DNA of 64,000 bases from Parachlamydiaceae bacterium (GCA_025451995.1 JANWJE010000086.1:1-64000); one strand, 5' to 3'. Counted from the first letter of the stretch, positions 33,590 to 41,950 are shown. The notes: a model not told the origin generated them from the letters alone. A program made the numbers and translations.

Positions 33590-34178
33590 CAAGAATCTCT
33601 TTTTCAATAGCAATAAAAACCTCTACTTCCTTAGGTAATCCAGAAGTAAATTTTTCTCCGTAAAATTCATAATCACCGGTATACGTCCGCTTCAATTCTG
33701 TTTGCCAAATGTTTCCCCAAGTTTCGATCAAGCTTGTAGGATATTCTCCAATGGCACGGAAAACAGCATATGATCCAGCAGGAATTGTTTTTGCTATCAT
33801 TCCTTCCGGAATATTGCCTAAAGAAATCACAGGACATCCTATCACTAGTGAATATGGCTGTGTATAATCGCCCTCATAATCACAGTAGAGAGCGATGACC
33901 TCATTGGATGCCTTATTTGGAATTTTATTAATGATATCTTCGCCGTAAAACTGTCCCCACAGGCGTGGAATGTCTTGAGGGCCATCTTCAGGAGCGTTCG
34001 ATGTTCTGCATTCGATTCCTATTACATTTATGGATGGCTTTAGAATGACTGTATAATCTTTCATGATATCTTCCTGATTAATGTGGTTTTGAGTGGCATA
34101 GAGAGACGTAAAATCACTCATAAAACAACTGATGACAAAGATCATTGCAAGTAATAGGAAAATGGTTTTGTTTTTCAT
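33579..34178 (-). CDS. Exported GyrI-like (AraC effector-binding fold) protein
   Basis: 199 aa. The N-terminus (MKNKTIFLLLAMIFVISCF) is a signal peptide; VISCF could also serve as a lipobox-like site but lacks a typical one. The rest is a GyrI-like/AraC effector-binding domain: IPRLWGQFYGEDI, ALYCDYEGDYTQPYSLVIGC, TIPAGSYAVFRAIGEYPTSL. Such domains bind small hydrophobic molecules. An exported version is unusual. First gene of a three-gene operon with two acetyltransferases. Confidence 0.82.
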   Translation of the reverse strand: MKNKTIFLLLAMIFVISCFMSDFTSLYATQNHINQEDIMKDYTVILKPSINVIGIECRTSNAPEDGPQDIPRLWGQFYGEDIINKIPNKASNEVIALYCDYEGDYTQPYSLVIGCPVISLGNIPEGMIAKTIPAGSYAVFRAIGEYPTSLIETWGNIWQTELKRTYTGDYEFYGEKFTSGLPKEVEVFIAIEKEILDDD

Positions 34179-34534
34179 CGTTTACTCAGTTGTTAAAAAA
34201 ATCCGAAGAAGACAATCGGTATGACTCGCTTTTCCTTCTCTAAATCGAAAGGGATGATAGCAGAAATCTTGATCTTTATCATCAACTTTCAGCAGGTATA
34301 AGCAACCATCAACAAAAGCTCATAAGTTTGTAGCAAAAGAATATGAAGCTCACACATTAACAGGAGATATTATTGGCTCTATAGTAGTGAAAGAAAAGGC
34401 ATTCCTGAAGAAGGGGAGACGATGGCAACTTTATCGCCTGGCTTTAGTGAAAATGGCTGCTGAAATTTCATTCTTTCGCTACTCCTTATCTCAGTTAAAA
34501 TTCATTCTAAACCAGTCAAATTGTCTAACGGCTG
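34179..34534. other. Gene-free stretch with an unidentified remnant
   Basis: The minus strand holds an open fragment of about 45 codons (about 34189-34330) including LLKVDDKDQDFCYHPFRF and ending RIFLTTE, which looks like the C-terminus of a lost gene that I cannot name. The rest shows no coding pattern, repeat or RNA gene. Confidence 0.35.
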
Positions 34535-34936
34535 TTAGACTTTTTTGCTAAGGATAAGTGCATTGTGACCCCAAGGGATGGAAAAAATAGGTAAATCGCC
34601 TAATTGTGCCACAGCTTGTGGCACTTTTGTATATGCTTGATAAAAAGCCTTCATCCTAAACATGTTACACCTTGAGAATCCCTCGACACCAGGGAACTCA
34701 TTTTGAAGCTCTTTAGCCGCCTTTTCCAATATGTTGCTGCCCCAGCCCCCTTTTTCTTGTTTTTCAAATATTTCTTTCCCAATCTCCCAGTAAAGTTTGA
34801 TTAACTCACTATTAACCGTGACGGCGGCTTTAATCTGAGCTGATCGAATTTTAGCCTTCAATGAGGTAATAAATTTTGTATATTCAGCGGGGGATACACC
34901 TCCCTTTTTGATGGCTAGGCTGGACTTTTTAGGCAT
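34535..34936 (-). pseudogene. DUF1016 (YhcG-like) gene truncated after its N-terminal domain
   Basis: 133 aa. Residues about 15-110 match the DUF1016 N-terminal domain (INSELIKLYWEIGKEI-like text, GGWGSNILEKAAKELQNEFP, FSRCNMFRMKAFYQAY). The family is normally about 330-350 aa with a C-terminal PD-(D/E)XK nuclease; here the frame stops at IPWGHNALILSKKV and the nuclease is missing. It overlaps the upstream GNAT gene by 8 bp. It could still be translated as an isolated DNA-binding-like domain. Confidence 0.75.
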
Positions 34937-35432
34937 TGGAAGTTCCTTTTGAAAACATTAAATCTCTCATGAGTAGCTCCATTTGATAATGTGGCACAGG
35001 ATGCCAGCTTGCAATGAATTCTGCGACGATCTTAAAACCTACTTTTTGGTATACATGAATAGCTCTTGCGTTTGTGGCTTCGGGGTCTATTAGAACCCGC
35101 TTCATATGAGAAAACTGACTCCTTAAGAATTCTTTGATCATAGGCACAGCTATTCCTTTCCCCAGATAATTGAGATCGCAAATGAACAAGTCCAAAGTGG
35201 TCGCATCTTCGCCTTCTGGAGAGGTGATCAAAAAGGCAAAAGGGGTATCTTTGTCATAGCCGATCCAGTAAGTAGTGGTGGATTCTCCCAAAAAGAATTT
35301 TTCTAGGCCGTTTAAAGTGTTTTGCAAACCTACCCCATGCATCCATTCTTTAATGTGCTTTTGCTCAAACCATCGATATAACAGGTCCCTTTGGGAAGAT
35401 TCAGCAGGAGTAAAGCGAAAAACAATGTTCAT
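34929..35432 (-). CDS. GNAT acetyltransferase, AAC(6')-like
   Basis: 167 aa. The order of segments (FRFTPAESSQRDLLYRWFEQ, WIGYDKDTPFAFLITSP, LDLFICDLNYLGKGIAVPMI, RVLIDPEATNARAIHVYQKV) is that of aminoglycoside 6'-N-acetyltransferase-like GNATs. Actual substrate unknown. Overlaps the DUF1016 fragment by 8 bp. Confidence 0.85.
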   Translation of the reverse strand: MNIVFRFTPAESSQRDLLYRWFEQKHIKEWMHGVGLQNTLNGLEKFFLGESTTTYWIGYDKDTPFAFLITSPEGEDATTLDLFICDLNYLGKGIAVPMIKEFLRSQFSHMKRVLIDPEATNARAIHVYQKVGFKIVAEFIASWHPVPHYQMELLMRDLMFSKGTSNA

Positions 35433-35637
35433 AGTTCTTTAGTTCTTTGTTGCAGAATGCTCTTCTATTTTTTTGGGATTTTTTGTATTCCACGCATATC
35501 AGCACCTTTGGGTTTGCTGCTGCGTGCTGTGCTTTTTAGTGAATCTGTGTGCATTGTGTGTGCATCGACAGTTTTTCCGTTTTTAGAACGATCCACTAAA
35601 TAAAACCTAACTTGTTGTTGAAGAATAAGCTAGAAAA
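35433..35637. other. Short gene-free stretch
   Basis: Only a 40-odd codon open fragment on the minus strand (about 35470-35603, ending GADMRGIQKIPKK) of unknown origin. It borders the attachment repeat. Confidence 0.3.
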
Positions 35638-35684
35638 GTGGGGCAAGTAGGATTTGAACCTATGACCAGCGGGTTATGAGTCCG
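35638..35684 (-). other. tRNA 3'-half fragment, left direct repeat (att-like) of the island
   Basis: On the minus strand it reads CGGACTCATAACCCG (anticodon arm, CAU anticodon), GGTTCAAATCC (T-arm) and the acceptor end TTGCCCCAC. No D-arm or 5' acceptor half is found upstream, so it is not a complete tRNA gene. It matches 59235-59281 with 2 mismatches in 47 bp. The next 80 bp at both sites also share weaker similarity. Between here and 35924 nothing else is recognised. Confidence 0.8.
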
Positions 35685-35924
35685 CAGAGTTCCCTCACTT
35701 CACAGCAGTTATTCACTGCTCACAACAAAAGGATAGCACGAGTTTGGGCTAAAGTTCAATTGCCAAGTGATGTGATTTGTTGATGAAAATAAGATGGCAC
35801 TGTGCCATCAGTGTGCCAGAAAATTCCAATTCTCAAAAAACTTCAAGAAGTTATTGCATTGGTGATTTTTCTTAGATAAAATCTTCCTTTCCTGACTGCA
35901 AACATTCAGTTTTCCTAAGGTGAT

Positions 35925-36302
35925 ATGAAAAACAAAATTAAAGAAATTAATTTAGAAATTGAAAATCGAATAGAAATGGAAATCGTCGTAGACGCCTATA
36001 ATGAATCAGAAAGAGCTATGGGCTGGTACTATTATCTACAAGATAACTTGAACGTACCTTTCAAAGCAGAGTGTATTCTTTCAGTTAGCACATCTCCTTT
36101 GAAATTAGGTGAAATCATTGAAGTGATTGCTATGGCTAGCGAAGAAACCTGTGAATACGACATGCTTGTCACAATAAAATGGAAGAATGAAGAAACGCTT
36201 TGTGTGCCACTAAAACAACTTAAAGGCGTTAACGTTGATGATACAACTGAGCAAGCCTTGAACGATTGGTCGTATTGGATTTCTCAGGGGTATTCCTTTT
36301 GA
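35925..36302 (+). CDS. CcbP-like calcium-binding protein
   Basis: 125 aa, acidic. Matches the cyanobacterial CcbP calcium-binding protein family: IEMEIVVDAYNESERAMGWY at about 15-35, then PFKAECI, SPLKLGEIIEVIAMASEETC and LCVPLKQLKGV. It starts after CCTAAGGTGATATG (AAGGTG). First intact gene inside the left att-like repeat. A role in Ca2+ binding is inferred from family. Confidence 0.82.
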   Translation: MKNKIKEINLEIENRIEMEIVVDAYNESERAMGWYYYLQDNLNVPFKAECILSVSTSPLKLGEIIEVIAMASEETCEYDMLVTIKWKNEETLCVPLKQLKGVNVDDTTEQALNDWSYWISQGYSF

Positions 36303-36351
36303 TTAAGACTCTTACTTTCAAAATTATGTATAGAGGGAAACTTAGCTAAAT

Positions 36352-36453
36352 ATGAATCAAATCATGAGGCATGGAGCTTATGGAATTGTAATTCAAGGCT
36401 CTAAAATTCTTCTGACTCAGAAAAAATCAGGACCATATAAAGAGTTGTCATAA
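36352..36453 (+). pseudogene. NUDIX hydrolase N-terminal fragment
   Basis: 33 codons: MRHGAYGIVIQGSKILLTQK and KSGPYKELS then TAA. This is the first strand of NUDIX hydrolases; the NUDIX box is missing. Confidence 0.65.
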
Positions 36454-36493
36454 GCTGTGTCACAAGTTTGTCATAAGTTGCGACATGAATTTG

Positions 36494-36835
36494 TCACAAG
36501 TTTATCATATAGCGGCGGTCATTGGTTGAGCCTTCTGCTTTTAAAAGACCTATTTCAAGCAAATGTTTTAATTCTCGCTGGAGAGTCCTTTTACTTGTTT
36601 CAGGAAAAAGAACTTGAAATTCTTTAATAGAAAACCCTTTTTCATCTAAAGCTTGTTCAAGAGCTTCTTTTTCTCTTTTGGAAAGTTGATGTTGAATACT
36701 GAGAATGTCTAGTTTCATCACCTGTTGGCCACGATTCTGAACTTCTTGCAACTGAGTCGCTAATCCATTCACAAAATACTCTAACCAAGAAGTCATATCC
36801 ATATCGTTTTCTCGGACGGATCCAGTCTTTTGTAA
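36494..36835 (-). pseudogene. C-terminal fragment of a Fic family protein
   Basis: Residues MDMTSWLEYFVNGLATQLQE through LKAEGSTNDRRYMINL match the region after the Fic core, including the terminal winged helix (FSIKEFQVLFPETSKRTLQR). The catalytic HxFx(D/E)GNGRxxR motif is missing. Upstream the frame changes into AlaX-like text, so the boundary near 36830 is a deletion junction. Confidence 0.7.
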
Positions 36836-36995
36836 AAAGAAATCCTTGGTCGGTTGATTGTCCTCCACCTCTAGGATAAAAGATAGTTTTATCAAGAACA
36901 AGTTGCCATCGATTTTCATTTTCTTTTGAAACTTCAACTATGGTTGCTTCCATTTCTTTGAGATATGAATCTTCAAGATATTCGAGTTTAGTCAT
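36820..36995 (-). pseudogene. N-terminal fragment of an AlaX-type alanyl-tRNA editing protein
   Basis: MTKLEYLEDSYLKEMEATIV and LVLDKTIFYPRGGGQSTDQG match the start of AlaX/AlaRS editing domains (the FYPxGGGQ motif). It breaks after about residue 58 and joins the Fic fragment out of frame. Confidence 0.7.
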
Positions 36996-37079
36996 ATTAT
37001 TGGCCTGTATTATTAGAAATTTTTATTAAAATTGATTCAATATCTCTGATATCCTCTTTTGAAGTATTTCAAGATGTAA

Positions 37080-37375
37080 TAAATCGAATTTCACTTTTTT
37101 CTTGGTCCCAAGGATAACAGAAAATTTCATCTTGGATGAGTGGAATCCATGATTTGGGCGCAGTAAAAAATATTTGCCCCTGTTCCAGTGGGAACAATGA
37201 AAACCTTACATGTAGCTTTGAAATTTTCCTGAATTAATTTCTAAGCATCTTCGGTCCATAAATCAGACCCGTAAGAAGGCGCATAGCCCTCATTAGCCGC
37301 AGAAATCGCTTGTAAAACTAAGGGATGAGCTGGCGACCAGTTATCGCTGGCAAGGTAAAGTTTTTTTCTGGACAT
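37080..37375 (-). pseudogene. Threonine aldolase / beta-eliminating lyase fragment
   Basis: From the ATG at 37375, SDNWSPAHPLVLQAISAANE then GYAPSYGSDLWTEDA, a TAG stop, and in the same frame KVFIVPTGTGANI, all of which match the N-terminus of low-specificity L-threonine aldolases. The in-frame stop and missing C-terminal two thirds show it is dead. The 5' end overlaps the truncated toxin frame on the other strand. Confidence 0.65.
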
Positions 37376-37924
37376 GGTAATTTTCCTGGTAAGACAACCA
37401 AATATACACGAAAAAAAGGCGAATTGATCGGCTTTGCTATAGGTAAATATGGCGTTGACCTTTTTGCTGGAGGTACAGTTGTAAAGAGTGTTGCAGTTTG
37501 TCGTAAATTACGGACGGCTAATAGGCTTTGCACTCTGGAAGCAATGAGCGTTTCCAAATCCAATAAAAAAGCGATTGCTAAGTCTTCGCTAAAACATGCT
37601 GCTGATAGAAAAACCTATTTTCAGAATATCAAGCTTGAATTAGATAAGCAAAACAAGCATATTCCTGGAAGACATAATTATGATCCGACCAAAAGTATTT
37701 TTGAGAATAAAGATCCTCAAGCATTGTTAAAAAAATATGCTGGAAAGGGAAAACCTTGCAGAGGAAATATTGGAGAAGCAGGTTATCAAGAAGTTGTAAA
37801 TTTTGAAGAATCTATAGGATACCATGTTTGCGATCAGACAGGGGAAAAGATTCCTACTACATGGGGAAAAATTCACTATTCTAAAAATGGGGCGCATATC
37901 GTACCCATGAGGCCTAAAAAATGA
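37325..37924 (+). CDS. Polymorphic toxin type 50 (Ntox50-like) C-terminal module, 5' truncated
   Basis: 199 aa frame. The last ~90 residues (KQNKHIPGRHNYDPTKSIFE, LLKKYAGKGKPCRGNIGEAG, TTWGKIHYSKNGAHIVP) match the Ntox50 toxin domain found at the C-terminus of polymorphic toxins. The first ~20 residues read antisense through the threonine aldolase remnant, so the original N-terminus is lost; initiation might instead occur at the ATG at 37544, giving a 126-aa module. A truncated copy of the middle part is at 21030-21229. The stop overlaps the next gene by 4 bp (ATGA). Confidence 0.72.
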   Translation: MSWRPVIAGKVKFFSGHGNFPGKTTKYTRKKGELIGFAIGKYGVDLFAGGTVVKSVAVCRKLRTANRLCTLEAMSVSKSNKKAIAKSSLKHAADRKTYFQNIKLELDKQNKHIPGRHNYDPTKSIFENKDPQALLKKYAGKGKPCRGNIGEAGYQEVVNFEESIGYHVCDQTGEKIPTTWGKIHYSKNGAHIVPMRPKK

Positions 37925-38577
37925 AATTATTTCAAACAAATCAGAATTTAGCAACTTACTCTGAAAACTCTCTTGCTTTAATAACCCCTTTCGGGATTTG
38001 TGCATCTGAGTTTGAATGCCCTGGCATGATCACCCCACCCCCATCTCAGAAAGAACTAACAGAAAGAGGAATTCTTCTAACTACTTGGGAAAACCTTTCT
38101 TATCAGATGGAATGTTTAAGAACGCCTTTTCGTCCCATATTATCGAATGACATGTATATAGATGAATGTTTCGCTTTCATTTGGCGAGTCGAAGTTAAGA
38201 ATAAGATTTCCATCTCTTGGAAATGTTGTTTAGATTCCCAAGCTGGAAGCTGCGAAACAGGAGAGAGTTTAGTGTCTTGCATCTTCGAAAATCAAACCCA
38301 TACGCTTTCTATTGGAACAGAAGATGAAGAAAAGCTAGATCATCGAGCTGAAAAAAATCAGTGGATGCCTAATCGATTAACAAATCACATTAATGAAAAA
38401 AATGTTCTTTGTTTAACCAGTGGGTTAAAAGTAAATTTTGACAACCTATTACCAGGCGATCGCATACAGATCCATTTTTTAGTTGCGTGGTCTAATGTAG
38501 AAAAACGGGCTATATCCACATGGACAGCTGTTGACCAATCCTACAATAAAATTCTTCAAGGGTCTGACTTTTTTTAA
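37921..38577 (+). CDS. Candidate immunity protein for the type-50 toxin
   Basis: 218 aa, no signal peptide, mixed alpha/beta, Cys- and Trp-rich in the middle (FAFIWRVEVKNKISISWKCC). I recognise no family. The only functional clue is position: ATGA overlap with the toxin stop, the normal place for an immunity gene. Followed by 135 bp without features. Confidence 0.55.
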   Translation: MKLFQTNQNLATYSENSLALITPFGICASEFECPGMITPPPSQKELTERGILLTTWENLSYQMECLRTPFRPILSNDMYIDECFAFIWRVEVKNKISISWKCCLDSQAGSCETGESLVSCIFENQTHTLSIGTEDEEKLDHRAEKNQWMPNRLTNHINEKNVLCLTSGLKVNFDNLLPGDRIQIHFLVAWSNVEKRAISTWTAVDQSYNKILQGSDFF

Positions 38578-38712
38578 TCGCTTTTATTCAATTTTGTCTT
38601 CTTTATTCGATTTGCTAGGAAGATAAAAATTCCTCAACCCATCATTCCCTATTCTCTTATTCTATATGCATAAACCCTTGCTAAAATGTGATTTTTAAGT
38701 TACAATAAAAGT

Positions 38713-39048
38713 ATGATATACAAAATTGCAATCTACCAAACAGATACGGGAAAGCGGCCATTTAGCTTGTGGTTGAAAGAGCTGAAAGACAATCTGGGCA
38801 AGGCAAAAATCCGCCTTAGACTCGATCGTTTGGAAATGGGCAATTTTGGACAATGTGAACCAGTGGGTGATGCGGTATTTGAACTCAAAATCGATTTCGG
38901 ACCAGGATACCGTGTCTATTTTGGAAAAACAGATGCTACATGTGTGCTTTTGCTTTGCGGAGGAGATAAAAATTCGCAGAGAAGCGATATCCAGAAAGCA
39001 AAGGCTTATTTTACGGATTATCAATCCAGAGGAGACTATAATGAATAA
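38713..39048 (+). CDS. HigB-like RelE-family toxin (Gp49-type)
   Basis: 111 aa. Matches the addiction-module killer group of the RelE/HigB superfamily: TGKRPFSLWLKELKDN at the start, RLDRLEMGNFGQCEPVGDAV and FELKIDFGPGYRVYFGK, then LLLCGGDKNSQRSDIQKAKA. Such toxins cleave mRNA on the ribosome. The antitoxin gene overlaps its 3' end by 8 bp. Confidence 0.88.
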   Translation: MIYKIAIYQTDTGKRPFSLWLKELKDNLGKAKIRLRLDRLEMGNFGQCEPVGDAVFELKIDFGPGYRVYFGKTDATCVLLLCGGDKNSQRSDIQKAKAYFTDYQSRGDYNE

Positions 39049-39355
39049 AAAGCACAAACGCAGTATCGACTACCACGATGAGCTCCTAGAAGACTTAAAA
39101 GACCACGATGAAGCTGTTGCTTATTTAAATGCAGCTCTTGAAGAGAGCTTGCTTGGTGATGAGGAGTCTCAAGAAATCTTACTCAACGCTCTACGTAATG
39201 TAGCTGAAGCTCAAGGAGGCCTTGGAAAACTAGCCAAGAAAACTCATGTCCGAAGAGAAGTATTATATCGCGTTCTTTCTTCTGAAGGTAATCCGGAGCT
39301 GCGCACATTCACTAGCTTGTGTCAAGCAATGGGATTAAGCTTACGCTTCTGTTAA
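39041..39355 (+). CDS. HigA-like antitoxin
   Basis: 104 aa from the ATG at 39041. A helix-turn-helix region (QGGLGKLAKKTHVRREVLYR, VLSSEGNPEL) and the family N-terminal text DYHDELLEDLKDHDEAVAYL fit the HigA-like antitoxins paired with Gp49-type toxins. The start is set by overlap with the toxin stop and by GGAGACTATA upstream. It probably represses its own operon. Confidence 0.87.
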   Translation: MNKKHKRSIDYHDELLEDLKDHDEAVAYLNAALEESLLGDEESQEILLNALRNVAEAQGGLGKLAKKTHVRREVLYRVLSSEGNPELRTFTSLCQAMGLSLRFC

Positions 39356-39496
39356 ATCAAATTCCAGTCCTCAATTTATGATTTTTTATCCATCTATTGA
39401 TCGATGCTTTTTTGCAAATCATCTAGTCTTTTATAGATATCTTCGTGAAATCCCTTACCCAAATAGATAGGGAAAGAAGAGCGATCTAAAATCCGA

Positions 39497-39697
39497 ATGG
39501 GCTTCGGAGAACTTGTCAAAAAGAAACGGTTAGCTTTAGGCTGGTCTCAAGAGGAACTCGCTTTTCAAGCCGGATTGCATAGAACTTATATTGGTCACGT
39601 GGAAAGAGCTGAAAGAAATTTGTCATTAGAAAATATTTTTGTATTGGCAAAAGCTCTCAAATGCCATCCCCATGATCTCATCCCAAATCCACCATAA
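39497..39697 (+). CDS. Small XRE-type helix-turn-helix regulator
   Basis: 66 aa, a single HTH_3 domain: LVKKKRLALGWSQEELAFQA, GLHRTYIGHVERAERNLSLE. Size and sequence resemble controller (C) proteins of restriction-modification systems and small phage repressors, but no restriction or methylase gene is adjacent. On the opposite strand upstream, an open fragment (about 39395-39494, SFPIYLGKGFHEDIYKRLDD) may be the end of a lost partner. Confidence 0.8.
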   Translation: MGFGELVKKKRLALGWSQEELAFQAGLHRTYIGHVERAERNLSLENIFVLAKALKCHPHDLIPNPP

Positions 39698-39724
39698 ATT
39701 TAGCTGTATTTTCCTTTATTAGAT

Positions 39725-39982
39725 TTAACCCTCTATCATTTGAATCAAATTTTTACTTTGTCTAATCAATGATTTGATCTCAAGATGTTGTTTTAAAGCC
39801 TCTTGAGTGTTTAGACCGTGTTTATAAGCAGCTTGACGGGCACGCATTTTTCCTTCTTTTGTTTTTGGCCCTTTCGATTTGCCTCCATGCATATGACAAG
39901 TAGTCCTTCCACGAACCGCCCATTTCAAGCACTGTTTCTTTGACCTTTTACTTCTTGCCTTGCATTGCATAGAGTGATCCAT
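39725..39982 (-). CDS. HGG-motif small protein of phage/island type
   Basis: 85 aa from the ATG at 39982. The segment CKARSKRSKKQCLKWAVRGR, CHMHGGKSKGPKTKEGK, AAYKHGLNTQEAL is a known small family found next to phage-like genes (a CxA...C...CxxHGG possible zinc motif followed by KHGLYT). Function unknown. The frame runs further upstream but that part is translated remnant sequence. Confidence 0.65.
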   Translation of the reverse strand: MDHSMQCKARSKRSKKQCLKWAVRGRTTCHMHGGKSKGPKTKEGKMRARQAAYKHGLNTQEALKQHLEIKSLIRQSKNLIQMIEG

Positions 39983-40043
39983 GGGGTTCAATTGCAATAT
40001 TTTTTTAGATCCCCTCTTTAGGAGATGGAATAGGAGAAAAATT

Positions 40044-40200
40044 TTAGGCAACAATTGCCTGACCATCATTGTGAACATGAACAACCTGAACGGTTTGTTG
40101 ACCACCCGATCGATATTTTGACAACGCTTGTATCGTCTGATTGGCAGTATTGAAAAGTTTATTGGCTAAAATAAAGAATCTCTCAATATGATAAAATCCT
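40044..40200 (-). pseudogene. C-terminal fragment of the protein family that accompanies HGG genes
   Basis: The frame reading NTANQTIQALSKYRSGGQQT and VQVVHVHNDGQAIVA matches the end of a conserved phage/island protein (the KYRxxGxQxVxVxHVxV...GGQAIV pattern). No start codon is available and the 5' end overlaps the next gene in another frame. Confidence 0.5.
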
Positions 40201-40489
40201 TGATCAGGTAAATTTGCCAATGAACAACATCAGCACTATCATCCGGACATACACATGCAATCACCTGTTCAGAGCAAAATTTCGCACGTAAGTTCTTTTC
40301 AGCATCTTCTGAAGGTTCTTCGTAAAGAATACTGCTCATTTCTGCAAGTACTTGTACTAGCGGCTGTAAAGGCGCATTCATCAAAAGTCCTGCCAAAGTC
40401 GTCAATGCCTGATCAAAGGAAAGAGGTTCACCGTTTGCATCAAGAAGTGTAACAAGATTAATTTTTTTATTGACGGTCAAAAAACTCAT
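40166..40489 (-). CDS. Uncharacterised island protein
   Basis: 107 aa. Start MSFLTVNKKINLVTLLDANG behind a good GGGAG site (8-nt spacing). No recognised family; an acidic C-terminal half (VCPDDSADVVHWQ). Its 3' end overlaps the remnant at 40044-40200 in another frame, so the two may once have been one longer gene broken by a frameshift near 40195. Confidence 0.45.
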   Translation of the reverse strand: MSFLTVNKKINLVTLLDANGEPLSFDQALTTLAGLLMNAPLQPLVQVLAEMSSILYEEPSEDAEKNLRAKFCSEQVIACVCPDDSADVVHWQIYLIKDFIILRDSLF

Positions 40490-40555
40490 CTATTGACACT
40501 CCCGGTCGATAATAGAGGTTATATTGCACAAAAAAGATAATACTAGATTCATTGG

Positions 40556-41032
40556 CTATTCTTGATCTCCATCAGAGATATTTAGTTTTTGAAATAGTTG
40601 TATGAGTTGTTGCTTTTCTTGTTTGGTGATAACATTAAAAAATTTGACATCTTCGTGTTCTACAGCGGGTAAGGCATTAGTTAAAGTTGTATGGCCTTTA
40701 GAGGTAAGTTGGGGATGTTTAGCCCTGGCATCTGTTGATTGTATACGCTCAATCAATTTTTTGTGCTCAAGCCCTTTTAGAATTTGAGAAGTGGTGTTTG
40801 GGTCAAGGGCGGCCAATTTTCCAATAGCCGCTTGAGTAGCAAGTTCTCCATTCCTAGTTAACCAACCTATTGTTGCCAGCACCACGAATTGAGGGTGAGT
40901 TAATTCAAAAGCTTTGAGGACAGTCTCAATAGCGCTGCGCCATGAAGTACTAATATGCCATAAGAGAAATCCAGGACTTTGTTTGGGCCCTTCGTGAATG
41001 CTAATCTTTTTAAAATTGACTCTTTCATTCAT
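40556..41032 (-). CDS. MarR family transcriptional regulator
   Basis: 158 aa. A winged helix with LTHPQFVVLATIGWLTRNGE, AAIGKLAALDPNTTSQILKG, LEHKKLIERIQSTDARAKHP and the wing-end pattern PQLTSKGHTTL. Last gene of the minus-strand set VOC, EVE, MarR, overlapping the EVE gene by 8 bp. It probably regulates this set. Confidence 0.9.
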   Translation of the reverse strand: MNERVNFKKISIHEGPKQSPGFLLWHISTSWRSAIETVLKAFELTHPQFVVLATIGWLTRNGELATQAAIGKLAALDPNTTSQILKGLEHKKLIERIQSTDARAKHPQLTSKGHTTLTNALPAVEHEDVKFFNVITKQEKQQLIQLFQKLNISDGDQE

Positions 41033-41450
41033 TGAGCACCTTCATGTTCTTTGCGATCAGCTCGAAGTCGTGATAGAGAATTTCAAAAGAACCTCTTCGG
41101 AATGGAAAACCCCATTTCTTTTTATCTTTTATGAAGTTGAGGTCTTCTAACAGAGGCTCAATAGGCACCTCTTTTGATTTAAGAAATTTGATGTTTCTGC
41201 GCCAAGGAATAAAATCCTCGCTCATTTCAAAAGTATATGGCTCTCCTTTGTCCACAATCCCAATTGCAGTAAAACAGCGGCAAGCATCTTTTTTCCCAAA
41301 ACTATAAGTGGGAGAATAATAGATTAACCAATCCCCTTCAGACATATATTTTAAAGTGCCTATTTTTCCGTGACAGACTTGAGCAAATCCATCTTTAACC
41401 CCTCTTTGAACGTGTTCGTGAGAGGCAACTCCTATCCAATATTTTGTCAT
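41025..41450 (-). CDS. EVE domain protein (UPF0310)
   Basis: 141 aa, a single EVE domain: MTKYWIGVASHEHVQRGVKD, GDWLIYYSPTYSFGKKDACR, FTAIGIVDKGEPY. EVE domains are PUA-like and bind modified bases in nucleic acids. Overlaps the VOC gene by 4 bp and the MarR gene by 8 bp. Confidence 0.9.
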   Translation of the reverse strand: MTKYWIGVASHEHVQRGVKDGFAQVCHGKIGTLKYMSEGDWLIYYSPTYSFGKKDACRCFTAIGIVDKGEPYTFEMSEDFIPWRRNIKFLKSKEVPIEPLLEDLNFIKDKKKWGFPFRRGSFEILYHDFELIAKNMKVLNE

Positions 41451-41821
41451 CGATTTGTCTCAGATAATTTATAAATTCTAATTCTATGTCCATCTGGATC
41501 AAGAACAACAAAAGTGCGTCCAAAATCCATGTCGGTTGGTTTCTGACAAACAGTCACATGCTTTTTTCCCCATTCCTCATATAAGGCATCTACATCTTCA
41601 GCTGGAAAGCATATCTCTAATGCACCTGGCGTAGCCTCAATACGAGGTTCAGCCGTATATTTGGACCAAAGGCCAAGCATCACGCCGTTCTTAAGGGCAA
41701 ACATGGCAAAAGTAGATGATTCTTCAATCGGTTGAATTTCAAAAAGATCCTGATAGTAGAGACCACTTTTCTGGGGATTTGAGACAAAAAGAAGGACAAA
41801 GCCTAAATTTGGTGTGAACAT
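41447..41821 (-). CDS. VOC family (glyoxalase/bleomycin-resistance fold) protein
   Basis: 124 aa. Two beta-alpha-beta-beta-beta units typical of the fold: LGFVLLFVSNPQKSGLYYQD and LEICFPAEDVDALYEEWGKK, ending FVVLDPDGHRIRIYKL. The usual metal residues are only partly conserved. The substrate cannot be told; drug binding or a dioxygenase-like role is possible. First gene of a three-gene operon. Confidence 0.88.
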   Translation of the reverse strand: MFTPNLGFVLLFVSNPQKSGLYYQDLFEIQPIEESSTFAMFALKNGVMLGLWSKYTAEPRIEATPGALEICFPAEDVDALYEEWGKKHVTVCQKPTDMDFGRTFVVLDPDGHRIRIYKLSETNR

Positions 41822-41950
41822 GAGGTGCTCCTAATTTGATTCATGAATTAGATAATACGTATACGTACTATATCAGTCAACAGAGAAGTGTTTTTAAAAT
41901 AGACAAAAACGTCTTAAATAGACTATACTGTCTATAAAAGGAGTTTCGGA

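Noticed and set aside
35638-35760. Complete tRNA-Met/Ile(CAU) gene on the minus strand
   Set aside because: Only the anticodon arm, T-arm and 3' acceptor half fit; no D-arm or 5' acceptor strand is present in the following 120 bp. The same is true at 59235.
39497-39982. Restriction-modification system around the C-protein-like regulator
   Set aside because: No methyltransferase or endonuclease gene is adjacent; the neighbours are HigBA and small phage-like fragments.
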